A stretch of DNA of 64,000 nt, taken from the NCBI GenBank assembly GCA_024291935.2, contig CM044312.1, forward strand, positions 1,119,501 to 1,183,500, written 5' to 3'. A program made the position numbers and the translations under genes. Origin of the DNA: Okapia johnstoni (Eukaryota; Chordata; Mammalia; Artiodactyla; Giraffidae). This document shows, piece after piece, positions 1 to 17,264 of this stretch. The notes below the pieces were generated by a model. It saw only the letters and a list, made by a program, of their open reading frames with translations. It searched no databases and had not been told where the DNA came from. Position 1 is the first letter of the stretch, and each line of letters opens with the position of its first letter.

Positions 1-232
1 GCTCGACTCGGCTCAGGTCGGCTCGGCTTGACTCGGCTCCGCTCGGCTCCGCTCGGCCCGACTAGACTCGGCTCGGCTCGGCTCGGCTCGGCTCGGCTCG
101 ACTAGACTCGGCTCGGCTCGACTCGGCTTGACTCGGCTCCGCTCGGCTCCGCTCGGCTCGACTAGACTCGGCTCGGCTCGACTCGGCTTGACTCGGCTCC
201 GCTCGGCTCCGCTCGGCTCGACTCGGGCGGGA
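1..232. repeat. GCTCG pentamer satellite, 60-bp higher-order unit
   Basis: The tract is built of variants of the pentamer GCTCG (ACTCG, GCTCC, CTTGA, ACTAG). Positions 121-180 and 181-220 repeat the same order of variants, so twelve pentamers form a 60-bp higher-order unit. The array runs off the left edge of the window. It ends at about 225-232, where it changes to GGGCGGGAGGGG. Confidence 0.85.
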
Positions 233-235
233 GGG

Positions 236-1440
236 GACTAGAGCCGCTTAAAATCCGGCAGGGCCTGGGTTTTCTGAAGCCGCGGTAACCGCCACGCCCG
301 CTGGCAGACGCGAGAGCTCGCGTTACTGAATTTAAAACACCACCTTCTCTCACCAGCCAGCAGTGTTCACAAAAAAATAATGCGACGCAGGCCCCGACTG
401 CCGGCCTGAGAGGATTCCTGCTGGCGTTCGAGGGGACGTCGTGTGAGAACCGCCCCGCTGAACGTCCCGTCTCTCTCCCCGTCGCGGCTGCTCGCGCGTT
501 CCTCCGAGAAGCGCTCTCGCACCTCAACTGCTGGAAGCCCGCGCCCAAGCCGGAGCCCTGGTCCCTCCGCAGGCCGCGCGGGTGCGGCTCTGCCCCCGGC
601 TGCGCGGACCGGTGGCCGAGGAGCCCCGCGGAGGCGGGCATGTGCCCGCCGAGCAGGCCGCGGGCGCGTTTGTCTCTCAGAACGACGCCCTCGCGGCGGC
701 AGCGACTGCCTCACCCCGAGCCGTCTCCGCGGAGGAGCAGCCAAGCTCTCACCGCGCAGCCCGCAGGTTCTCCGGAAGGACTCCGTTCAAGTCACCCCAC
801 CGCCCCGAACCCCGCTTTGCGCCCTGCAGCGGAAGCGGGGCGTCGGGCCCTGCGACTCTAAGCTTACACTTCGCACACAGACCCCCTCTCCTACTCGGAG
901 GTGTTACCGTGCGGTGTTGTCTGTGCGGGCAGAGCCTTCGGCGTGCCCTTCCCACGAGGAGACACCAGAGAAGCCTCGAGGGCTGGCAGCAACGAAAACA
1001 TGTCTTATGGGTGCTCCAAGCCGCATCTGGGGACTCGCTGCCCTGCACTGAACTCCGGTGAATTGAATAAATTAGCAAGAGCCTGGGCAAGCTGCCAAGA
1101 GCAAAGGAACCCGCAGGATCCCCACGGAGCCCAGCTCCAGCCCGGAAGCCCCTCCGGAAAGCGGGAGGGGCTCATCTTCAAAACCGCTCTGGAAGGAGAG
1201 CGCGGGAGAGGTGGTGATTCCCTGGCTGGGTTCATTCTGATGGCTCTTCAAACATTACTGCAAAAAATAGTCATCTCTGAAAAATCAGTGGTTTTTTTCT
1301 TTGTTGAAATGGGTGTTTTCCGTCAAGTCAAATGGGAACGTCACCTTTGCCAATAGTTTAGATTTAAAACCACACTGACATCTCTGCAGACTCAAATGGG
1401 CTCTGCAAAGCTCATCACAGTTTAAGGAAGAAATGCACGG
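236..1440. other. CpG-rich single-copy stretch, no supported gene
   Basis: From about 430 to 900 the sequence is dense in CpG and looks like a CpG island. Open frames here are arginine- and proline-rich on both strands, as expected from GC-rich DNA without stops, and none resembles a known protein. From about 1240 the base composition becomes ordinary. A promoter for an unseen transcript is possible but unsupported. Confidence 0.45.
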
Positions 1441-1442
1441 GT

Positions 1443-1752
1443 CTTCCCTGGTGATCGAGGGGTTTGGGACTCAGCACTTCCAATGCAGGCTGTGCGGGTC
1501 CAATCTCTGGTCAGGGAACTAGTCACTCAGTTGTGTCTTTGTGACCCTGTGGACTGTAGCCCACCAGCCTCCTCTTTCCGTGGGATTCCCTAGGCAAGAA
1601 TAGTGGAGTGCGTAGCCTTTCCTTTCTCCAGGGGATCTTCCCCACCCAGGGACGGAACCCAGGTCTCCAACATTGCAGGCCGTTTCTTTACAGACTGAGC
1701 CACCAGGGAAGCCCCAGATCCCACATGCCATGGGACCAAAAAAAAAAAATTC
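1443..1752 (+). mobile_element. CHR-2-type tRNA-derived SINE, split by a second SINE
   Basis: The 5' part (1443-1520) has the CHR-type opening CTTCCCTGGTG, ending at TCAGGGAACTA. The 3' part (1716-1752) resumes with AGATCCCACATGCC and an A-rich tail from 1737. The middle is occupied by an antisense Bov-tA. Identification is by resemblance to the ruminant CHR SINE consensus. Confidence 0.7.
1521..1715 (-). mobile_element. Bov-tA SINE inserted in a CHR-2 SINE
   Basis: Read on the minus strand it starts with GGGGCTTCCCTGGTGGCTCA and ends in the BovB-derived tail (complement of TCACTCAGTTGTGTC). It interrupts the CHR-2 element between GGGAACT and AGATCCC. No clear target-site duplication is visible, so the left end may be trimmed. 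Confidence 0.75.
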
Positions 1753-1754
1753 TT

Positions 1755-2890
1755 TTTAATTTGAAAAAGAAAAAGCAGACAGACAAACACACCCAGAGGC
1801 AGTCACTGCAGTGGAAACACGAGAGGCTGCGGGGGTGTTGATAATGGGACACATCACTATCTTTTCTGCGTTTAGTCACAGGAAGGAAGACTGTGTGCAG
1901 CAGATCTGACCTTTTATTAAAATCACCCCAGGATCCTCTGGTGCGTGCGGCTGAAAGACACACCCGCTAGGGAGGACGCTCCTGGCCACCCCTGCTTCCT
2001 TCAGGGGCACACACTCCCCGCAGACATCCTCTGAGGAAAGCAAGCTTTTAGAGCCGCTGGGAGCACAGAATTCAGTGAAGACATTTCTTTTCCTCTCATA
2101 CTGGTAAAAGCTTGCAGTAGGAATCGAAAAAGATGCCTGCTATTTTAAATACCTTTGCACACTCTCCTTTATCACAATGTATTCCCTAAAAAAGGAAAAA
2201 GACCCTGGCGATCGGGCAGAAACGTAACTCCCTGGTGGCCCCCCGTCATCATCAGGGGCCCGTGGAGAGCAGAGAGCCTGCACATGCTCGGTAGTGACAG
2301 ATGTGGGAAAGGCCCGGCTCCCGGAAGAGCTAGCCTCTCCCTGAGAATGGCTCATGGCCAAAGTCACCACTGCCTCCTCCCACCGGGTGACGGCAAATGG
2401 AAACCCGCTAGGCATCTGCGGCACAGTTCATGGTCCTCATCCTCAGTCTTCAGGCCTGGTGACCACAGCACGGCCTCGCCTGGCTACACCCGCGCCCGGC
2501 AGCCCCAACACAAGAGGACTCTGGGTCCCACTTGGGTCACCTCTGTGGGCTTTGTGTGACTGTGACATATGGTGATGTCAGGGTTCCTGGACCCCTGTCC
2601 AGCCCAGACAAACCTGGACCCTCCACCCCAAAGAGGAGCAGGCAAAGACCTCCATGTCGCCAGCTCTGTGCCTGGGTCTGATCTCAGGTACACATGTGTG
2701 CACCCGTGTGTGCACACACACATTCACATACAGGTTTACTTCTCTACCTGCTGGCTTTCTCATGCCTCGAGATGGTCAATCCCTGGGCTGGAGAGCGAGC
2801 AGCAGGGTGTGTGTCCACTGCTCAGCTCCTGTCTTGGAAGTACGTCTCTATGAGAGCCAGCCGGATTCAGAAGTGTTTCCATGTTGAGCT
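1755..2890. other. Unassigned intergenic DNA
   Basis: No gene or repeat family is recognised here apart from a short CA/TG-rich run near 2690-2730. Open frames are short and not exon-like. Confidence 0.5.
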
Positions 2891-3067
2891 TTAACAAGAA
2901 CCAAGCACAAGTGAACTCACATACAAAACAGAAACAGACTCAGACACACAAAACACACTGATGGTCACCAAAGGGAAAGGGGTGGGGATAAACTAGGAGT
3001 TTGGGATTAACACACACACACCACTATGTATAAAATAGGTAACCAACAAGGAACTGCTGTACAGCAC

Positions 3068-3347
3068 TGCTGCTGCTGCTGCTAAGTCGCTTCAGTCATC
3101 TCCGACTCTGTGCGACCCCATAGACGGCAGCCCACCAGGCTCCCCTGTCCCTGGGATTCTCTAGGCAAGAATACTGGAGTGGGTTGCCATTTCCTTCTCC
3201 AATGCATCAAAGTGAAAAGTGAAAGTGAAGTCGTTCAGTTGTGTCCGACTCTTAGCGACCCCCTGGACTGCAGCCCACCAGGTCCCTCCGTCCATGGGAT
3301 TTTCCAGGCAAGAGTACTGGAGTGGGGTGCCACTGCCTTCTCCACTC
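3068..3347 (-). mobile_element. Bov-A2 dimeric SINE
   Basis: Two Bov-A units in the same antisense orientation are joined by the AAAGTGAAAAGTGAAAGTGA linker near 3210, the hallmark of Bov-A2. A CTG trinucleotide run (about 3068-3082) forms its tail. An 8-bp direct repeat, TACAGCAC, at 3060-3067 and 3348-3355 flanks it and continues the interrupted L1, so it is a target-site duplication. Confidence 0.85.
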
Positions 3348-3425
3348 TACAGCACAGGGAACTCCATATTTTGTAATAACTTATAAGGGAAAGGAATATA
3401 AAAAAAAGATACAGTAACAGTAACT

Positions 3426-4218
3426 AACCTCAGATATGCAGATGACACCACCCTTACGGTAGAAAGTGAAGAACTAAAGAGCCTCTTGATGAAAGTGAAA
3501 GAGGAGAGTGAAAAAGTTGGCTCAAAGCTCAACATTCAGAAAACTAAGATCATGGCATCTGGTCCCATCACTTCACGGCAAATAGATGGGGAAACAGTGG
3601 AAACAGTGAGAGAGTTTATTTTTTGGGGCTCCAAAATCACTGCAGATGGTGATTGCAGCCATGAAATTAAAAGACGCTTGCTCCTTGGAAGGAAAGTTAT
3701 GACCAACCTAGATAGCATATTAAAAAGCAGAGACATTACTTTACCAACAAAGGTCCGTCTACTCAAGGCTATGGTTTTTCCAGTAGTCATGTATGGATGT
3801 GAGAGTTGGACTATAAAGAAAGCTGAGCGCTGAAAAATTGATGCTTTTGAACTGTGGTGTTGAAGAAGACTCTTGAGAGTCCCATGGACTGCAAGGAGAT
3901 CCAACCGGTCCATCCTAAAGGAGATCAGTCCTGGGTGTTCATTGGAAGGACTGATGTTGAAGCTGAAACTTCCAATACTTTGGCCACCTGATGCGAAGAG
4001 CTGACTCATTTGAAAAGACCTTGATGTTGGGAAAGATTGAGAGCAGGAGGAGAAGGGGACGACAGAGGATGAGATGGTTGGATGGCATCACCGACTCAGT
4101 GGACATGGAAATGGGTGAACTCTGGGAGTTGGTGGTGATGGACAGGGAGGCCTGGTGTGCTGCGGTTCATGGGGTCACAAAGAGTCGGACACGACTGAGC
4201 GACTAAACTGAACTGAAT
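3426..4218 (+). mobile_element. 5'-truncated BovB LINE (RT domain end and 3' UTR)
   Basis: The copy begins inside the reverse transcriptase just before the catalytic YADD box (LRYADDTTL near 3428) and stays open to a TGA after KKAER at 3833. Downstream it continues through the BovB 3' region to GACTAAACTGAACTGAA. Direct repeats AGTAACT at 3419-3425 and 4219-4225 mark the target site in the L1 fragment. It lacks the endonuclease and most of the RT, so it cannot move by itself. Confidence 0.9.
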
Positions 4219-4267
4219 AGTAACTGAGTCACTGCGCTGTATACCTGAAACTAAATCAAGTATGTGT

Positions 4268-4436
4268 GTGTGTGTGTTAGTCCCTCAGTCGTGTCCAGCT
4301 CTGTGCAACCCCATGGACCATAGCCCATCAGGCTCCACTGTCCACGGGATTCTCCAGGCAAGAAGACTGGAGTGTGTAGCCATCCCTTTCTCCAGGGGAT
4401 CTTCCCAACCCAGGGATCAAATCTGGGCCTCCCAAT
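4268..4436 (-). mobile_element. Bov-tA SINE, truncated
   Basis: Antisense Bov-tA, recognised from the complement of TAGTCCCTCAGTCGTGTCC through GGGGATCTTCCCAACCCAGG. It follows a short (TG)n run at 4261-4277 and lies immediately after the L1 fragment. The tRNA-like head is lost. Confidence 0.75.
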
Positions 4437-4439
4437 TAA

Positions 4440-10674
<6,235 letters not shown>

Positions 10675-12440
10675 TCGAGATGTGCAGACAGCCTCTGAAC
10701 CCGAAATGAAGCTGGCTGCCTGGCTCTAATGACACGTATTTAGCTGGCAGATAAGACTGTATTTATAGTCTCCCGAGACGGCTGGGACTCACAGAAAGTA
10801 CCCGTCAATGCAGCTGAAGATGAGAAGAAAGTAGATTTAAGAGCGCGTAAAAGGGGCAGAGGGAAGAGGTCCCAGCCCACCCTGTACCTCCTCGTCCGGA
10901 ATCTGGACGACAGGGCGCTGTGACTGCCCAGCCCCCGCCCGCCGACCCGCCGGGATCAGAAAGGTCTGGCTGGAGTCTCAGCAGGGAGGGTGGTGTCAGG
11001 AGACTCTCGAGCACCCAGATGAAGCAACACTCCCACCACGATCCAGAAGCATGCTTGAATCCCATCCTCATGCCACACACGGTGCTTTCAATGCAGACAG
11101 TAGGCCCTCCGCACATCAGACTGAAGGTCACAGGGGGGTCACATAAATCAGTCGACTGGCATCGAAACGGAAGCCCAGGGACCTCGCTGGTGGCCCAGTG
11201 GTTCAGTGGTTAAGAGTCCGCGTTCCATCGCAGGCTGCTGGCCTCCCCCATGCCACGGAGCAACCAAGCCCGTGCGCTGCAACCAGAGAAAGCTGAGCAC
11301 CGCAGTGAAGACCCCACACAGCCATCAAAACAAAACCGGAAGCCGATCTCACAGAAGGATGTGATTTCCCTGGACTGACTGGTGACCCCGGAGGGTCTTC
11401 CCCGTCTGAGTTTGGATCAGGGGGTTGTTTTGAGGACGAGGCCGTGGCAGGCCCGGCAGAGCGCTGCAAGCATCTCCCAGTCCCCCCGGCGTTTTCCTGG
11501 GACGGCAGGCGGGGGCGATGGCTCCTCGTGGCGTCCTCGTTGGGACCGGGGCAGCTCCGGCCTGGCCTCTGCCTGTTTCCCTTTGCTGTATTTCCTCCAC
11601 AGCTTGAGTTTTCATCTCGGTATCAAGAACAGCCTGGCAAGGAGCCAAGGGCGGGGCCAGCAGGGGTCACCCTCTCTGATGTCGCAAAGTGTCAGGAGCG
11701 AGACGCACCATGCAGAGGTGACAAGACACACAGAACCGGGGGTTAGTCATCAGCATGTTACCCCACACCCCGGAGAAACAGCTAATCAATCGCAAAAGTT
11801 CGGATTGATGAAACAGCTGCGTGTTTGCACCAAAGGCTTCAGAAACAGTTCAAGACAGGTTTTGTCAAGTGCAGAGACGCACGCCTCCCACTTGCTCCCG
11901 GCCCACAGGCATGCGGGGGGCCCGGTCGCGTGAACAGCCCCGGCAGCCACGATGGCGGGGCTCCGGGGCAGGCTTGGGCGGACTCGGTGTCTTCTCCTTG
12001 TTGCCGCCTAGTGGGGGACAGGTGTGGCGTTCACAGGGTCACGGGATTGTTTTAGCCAGAAGGTGCTAGAAATATTAGCAACTGATTTTGTTTTTTTCCA
12101 TTAGCCCAGAAAACTAGAAATTACCATTTTTCAGGTGCTATTTGAGTAAAAGATGTAGGAATGTTGTTGGCATGTGAGTGTAGGGAAAAATCTGGAACTT
12201 GCGGTAGAGCCAAATTTTACCTTTGAAAGTGTCCTTGTGAGCCCTTTGATGTGTTATTTATAACACAATGAGACTAGATGGTAAATGTTGAACGAGAAAG
12301 CTCCCTGCTCTCCAGTAAAACTATTTTATTCCACAAGGGGGACAGGAAGCTCTGTGGTGCCCCCACTGGGACTCACTTTAGCTTTGATTAACTTCAACAT
12401 TATTAAAGGCTAAAGCCAACTGATTTACTCTACCGTGTCT
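10675..12440. other. Intergenic DNA, one SINE, no gene
   Basis: Apart from the CHR-type SINE at 11178-11337, I recognise nothing here. The last 350 bases (12070-12430) are A/T-richer than their surroundings. Confidence 0.45.
11178..11337 (+). mobile_element. CHR-type tRNA-derived SINE
   Basis: It begins GGGACCTCGCTGGTGGCCCA and follows the CHR pattern CAGTGGTTAAGAGTCCGCG...GCAACCAAGCCCGTGCGCT, ending in an A-rich tail (CATCAAAACAAAACC). It has diverged moderately from the consensus. Confidence 0.7.
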
Positions 12441-12668
12441 GCCTCTGTGTGCATATGTGTGCATGTGTATGTGCAGGCATGTGTGTGCGCATGTGTCTAG
12501 GTGTGCGCGTGTATGCATGTGTGCGTGTGTGCAGGCCTGTGTCTGCATGTGTGCATACCTGTGCGTGCAAGTATGCAGGTGTGCATGTGTGTGCGTGTGC
12601 AGGTGTGCATGTGTGTGGATATCTGCATGTGTGTGCATGTGTGTGCATGCGTGTGCAACTGTGTGCAG
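12441..12668. repeat. TGTGCA-rich alternating purine-pyrimidine minisatellite
   Basis: About 225 bp of imperfect (TG)n with regular CA, GC and CAGG interruptions (units such as TGTGTGCATG). Long open frames on both strands here (Cys/Val- and His/Thr-rich) come from the repeat and are not genes. Confidence 0.85.
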
Positions 12669-15600
12669 CCTGCACTGGTTGGGGCAGAGGTGGGGGCTCC
12701 TGCCCACACGCATTTTCCTTTATGGAGGCGCCCTCTTGTGGCCACAAAGAATATTGCGCCATAGCCAACTTGCACACACTTTTCCCCACTATGACCTTGG
12801 ATAAGGAAAAATTCCCTCTAAGCTGCGTAGACACATAGGAATTTTCAGGAATACTTGATGTGGGGTTTTCTAAGTGGAGATGCTGAAGGCACAGAAATGG
12901 CATTCTAAGCTAGGATCTCCCAGATCAGGGCCCGTAGGCAATGGATGGATGGGTGGGGCCAGGGTGTGACCCGGGGCCTGGCAGCGTGCCCCAGCTCCCC
13001 CTGGGCTCCCACCAGCGTGTCCGGCCCCCGGTGTCCCCCTCCTCCCTCAGGACGCCAGTCACTGCTCTGGGGCTGCCCTCACTCGCACCGCCAGGCCCTT
13101 TGCTGGGTGGACAGTGTCTACAAAGATCCATTTTCTTCGCGGTTCGGGGCTGGGACGTGGACCCCCTTTCTGGGGCCATCGTTGACTCCTGCAGAGGACG
13201 TGGGGTCCGGGGGCGTGGCCGGGCGGGCAGCTGTGGCCCATGGGCAGCAGGATGCTTGTGGCCAGCGGGCACCCTTGCTGCTACCCCTCACCCTGAGCCC
13301 CCCTCCAGGCTCCTCTCCCATGCAGGCGTCCACAAGGCGGTGGGGGAGAAGCCCTTCACGGTGCTCCTCAGGGACGGGCACCCGGGGCAGGGGCAGAACC
13401 ATGATGTGTCAGGTGACGGGGACCCCTCAAAGCCACCGGAAGACACTGGTGTCACTGCCTTTGGAACAGCGGGTGTTCATGGTGAGAGTGAGTGGGCACT
13501 GAGCAATCACCCCGTCGCCCCCCAGCCCCAGCCCCAGCCCGACCTGGCTCCCTCTGCCCAGCTCAGGTCTGAGCTCAGAGGAGCAGCTCTGACGCAGGGA
13601 GGGGCCCTCACGGGCGAGCCCGCCCTGCCCACCGCGGGCGGATGCAGGCCCCAGGGCCGGCCCACCAGCACGGAGCGTGGGCTGCGGGAGGGGGGCGAGG
13701 CCCCCCTGTCCAGGCCAGGACAGCTCTGCCAGGCTCAGCACCACACCCGAGCTCTGCTTGTCCTGGAGGCTGCCCCCCCGGACCCCACCCCACGGCCCCC
13801 CATCCTCTCGCCCAGACCCTCCTCCCCCCCGAGTTCTCCTCACCTGGAACAACCACCCGCCTCCACCCACCAGCCCCCACCGGGCCCGACTCTGCTGGCC
13901 CTGGGCTCCCTCGCAGTCCCCCGGCACCTGGGCCGCGGTGGGAGCTGGGCGAGGCCGTGGGGCCTGCTCATCCCACCCGTACAGCCGTGAGCGCTTCCCG
14001 AAGGGCTGCAACGTCACCCGGCACAGACACCCCGCCCCTCTGCTCACAGGCCAGAGCCTCCTGCTGCTCCGGGTCCTGGGAGGACCTCGGCTGCATGCAC
14101 GCCTCCCTCAGTCACCCAGAGCGCCTTGGTGTGTCAGGGTATCTGAGACTAAACAGAGAAAGGAACTCTTTTTAGTTTTCAGCTGTCACCTTGGGTGTTC
14201 TTGGAGGAAGCCAGAGAACAAGCACTGTTCTGAGGACTGGAAACACAGCATGTACCAGGCCTTTGCTGCACACGCTGGACTTCAGGGAAAACCCGCCTCT
14301 GTAGAGCCCAGCTGAGGACGCGGAGGGAGAAAGTGGCGGACACTCACAGGCGAGAGCAGACGACGGCCAGGCCTTGGAGGGAGGATCTGAGCCGGACAGA
14401 CAGACAGGGCCTTGGACTCAGTCCACTCTCGCACACGAGGGGCCCGCGATGAAGACTTCTCATCAGAAAAGCTAAGAAGGCAGAGTCAGGTGATGTGGCC
14501 ACAGAGGAGGGCGGGGTCTTAAGTGAAGTATAGTTTTAAACCATTTTTTTTTAAAAATCATTTTGAAAATGTTTGGGAGTTCAATGGCCTTGGGGAATTA
14601 CTGTGAATTTTGGGAAGTGCTATAATGGCATTGAGGCTGTGTGAAGAATGCTATTTTTGGAAATGCATAAAAAGTATTTAAGAACAGAGTGTTTGATTCA
14701 CTTTTAAATGATCTGCAAATCACACACCCACACATGACTGTCAAATACAGCTACTTTTCTGTAGGCACATCTCCCTATAACCAAGTTAAATAGTTAAAAA
14801 GTGAACAGAACCCAGGCTGCTCGGCTCCCTGGGGACCGGCATCTGAGGTCCCAGATCTGGGCACGCATCCCTGCTGCCGTGGCCAAGTTTGTTCTGAGCC
14901 CCTTTCAACCCTCAAAGCACCGGGTTGGGTTGACTCACCCCCAGGCTGCCTATCCGGGGGTCCCCAGGGGGAGGGCTGGGGTGACGTCACAGGGGGCTTG
15001 GATGTCTGGAGGCCCCCAGGACCACTCCCGCCTGAAAGGGGACAAACGGATGCTGATGCCCCTTCCCCGTGGGCAGACGCCGAGGCTGAAACTTGCTGCA
15101 GCTCTCCATCCGCAGCCCCGGGGGCTGCGTGAGGCCTGTGTCCACTCGGGACGGTGCTCGGCTCTCGGGTTGGAACGTGCCGTGGTCAGAGCCACCCGGC
15201 GGGCTGCACGCCCCAACACGGGATGGGCGAGGGGCCCAGTCTCCCCAGCCACCCTGAAAAGCGGCATAGGGCCCAGCTTTTCCAAAACAGCTCCGGTCTT
15301 AGCTGAGCATAACCAGGTGGTCAGGAGGAACCTCACAGCAGACGCAGCCTGGAGCCCACTGGCAGGTCTCTGCGGGCGCGGGGAGCCACCAGGCTCCTGG
15401 AGGCTGTGGTCTCCTTTGTGAAAGGACAGTGGCCCAGCCGGGCACCTCGCGCCTCTCCGGAGCAGCCAGTGTCCGCCTGGAAGCCGCCCGCTCCCCGCTG
15501 GGAGGGCAGACCTTGTCCTTCCTGCTGCCCCCAGTCCCGGGGAGCACAGGATACAGGCATGGGCCCGAAGCAGGCCGCCCCGGGGACGGGCCGCGTTTTC

Positions 15601-16999
15601 AAGGCCTGGCCGGTGGACACAGGGTCTCCCCAGGGCCTGCCCTCTCCTGCTTGGGCCCCATCGTGCAGCAAGAGCCCTCCGCCCAGAACCAGGCCTCTGG
15701 GCCAGGAGGACGGCCACCGTTCCGGCCAGCCTCGGCCCTTCCTCCAGACCCCACCGCCCAGCCGGACCCACACATCACGTTCCCTTTCCCAGGAACAGAA
15801 GACCCATCGCCCTTGTCGTCCGGGGCCTCCAGGTCACTGTGTGAATGGCTACTCGGCCAGAGAAACAGTAATTTCTATGCCATAAAACTGAATTCCGTTT
15901 GTTCACTAAAAAAGAATGCTGTTGATCAAGTGAAGCGTATAAAACCCCAGACACAGAGGCAAAGGATCGCCTGCTGCACTGGGGTCCCGGGCAGCCGCGT
16001 CCGCCAGGCTGGGAGCCTCGGCGGGGCTGTGCCGGGCAGGGAGGGACGCAGCGTCTCCGCCAGAAGCCGGCCTGGCGCCCGAGTCCACACGGGCTGCTGA
16101 GGGAACACGGCCGCACCGTCAACTCGTCCCCGCTCCAGGCCGCGGCCAGAGCTGCTGGGCCCGGGTGTGGACGGAGTCCGCTTCTCCCGGGAAAGAACAC
16201 CTGAGCCGTGTTCTGACGCGCATCAGCGGGGCGGAGGTCCACCTGAGAGCCAAGGGTGGTCCTTGAGCCAGGCGGGAACCCCGACCGTGTGACAGCGCAT
16301 CCACACGTGACCCTGACCCCCACCCCAACACCGGGAGGCTCCTGGCCCCCGTCTCTCACCCCGCAGACTCGGCCGCGACCCTCGTGGGTGCGGCAGGCGG
16401 AGGAGCGGCCAGGTGCCCCAGGCACAGGGAGAGCGAACAGAAACCCGGGCGCCTCCCAGCGTGACAGCGGGGTCTGGGAGAGCCGTGGGGGCAGCGGGAA
16501 CTCGCGGGCCCGCCCTGAGGGCCGGCCCTGGAACCCCTGACACCCAGACAGCAGGACAGCCTGCCAGCCACCATGCAGGGCAGGAGTGGACACAGCGCCG
16601 GCCCCGGAGGACGGACGCCCTGCCGCTCGGACGTCCGGACGCGGGCGGCTCGCAGCTCAGCGACAGTGACCCAGGCATCCAGCCCTCCTGGGACCGATGG
16701 ACAGGCAGGCCGTGCTCACCCAACACGGAGGGTCCTCAGCGCCCCCGGACGGGCCTGCCTGGGGACACGAGCCAGTCGCAGGAGCACAGACCCTGCGAGC
16801 CTCTACCCACGGGACGCCCTGGAGCCCCTGAATCAGAGACAGGAAGGAGGACGGGGAGGGGTCGTGTTGACGGGGACAGTTTGAGAAGATGAGAACGTTC
16901 TGTGAACAACGGTGCGGTATTTGCCCAGCTGTGTGAAGGTGCTGAACGCGCCCAAGCTACACAGTGAACAGCGGTTAATACGGTGAATTTACGTTACTG
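12669..16999. other. GC-rich intergenic DNA, no supported gene
   Basis: No exon, repeat family or RNA gene is recognised. The frames of 150-350 residues here are proline/glycine-rich shadows of GC-rich DNA, and several are open on both strands at once. 14520-14800 is a local A/T-rich interval. Confidence 0.4.
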
Positions 17000-17264
17000 G
17001 TCCTGGAAAGACTGACGCTAAGAAGCGCCAGTACTTCGGCCGCCTGATGCGAAGAGCCGACTCATCAGAAAAGACCCTGACGCTGGGAAAGATTGAGGGC
17101 AGGAGGAGAAGGGGACGGCAGAGGATCGGATGGTTGGATGGCATCACCGACTCGATGGACGTGAGTTTGAGTAAACTCCGGGAGTTGGTGATGGACACGG
17201 AGGCCTGGCGTGCTGCCGTCCGTGGGGTCACAAAGAGTCGGACACGACTGAGTGACTGAACATC
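17000..17264 (+). mobile_element. BovB LINE 3'-terminal fragment
   Basis: Only the last 265 bases of BovB are present, from the GGAAAGACTGACGCTAAG region to GACACGACTGAGTGACTGAAC. It retains many CpG dinucleotides in a GC-rich environment. Its open frame (SRTRLSD end) is the usual untranslated 3' region, not a protein. Confidence 0.88.

Larger units (their letters stand above)
2895..4262 (+). mobile_element. L1 3'-end fragment, split by Bov-A2 and BovB insertions
   Basis: Three pieces read continuously as a cetartiodactyl L1 3' untranslated region. The first is 2895-3067, with the ACAAAACAGAAACAGACTCA and GGAGTTTGGGATTA phrases. The second is 3348-3425, with AGCACAGGGAACT and TTGTAATAAC. The third is 4219-4262, with ACTGAGTCACT and TATACCTGAAACTAA. 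The pieces are separated by two younger insertions, each flanked by short direct repeats of the L1 sequence. Confidence 0.75.

Noticed and set aside
443..1051. 202-residue plus-strand frame in the CpG-rich segment
   Set aside because: Arg/Pro/Ser-rich composition shared by overlapping frames on both strands, with no recognised protein or splice structure.
12430..12903. Cys/Val-rich and His/Thr-rich frames of 90-157 residues
   Set aside because: Translations of the TG minisatellite.
12941..13990. 349-residue plus-strand frame
   Set aside because: Pro/Gly-rich, also open on the opposite strand, no domains; a consequence of GC-rich DNA.
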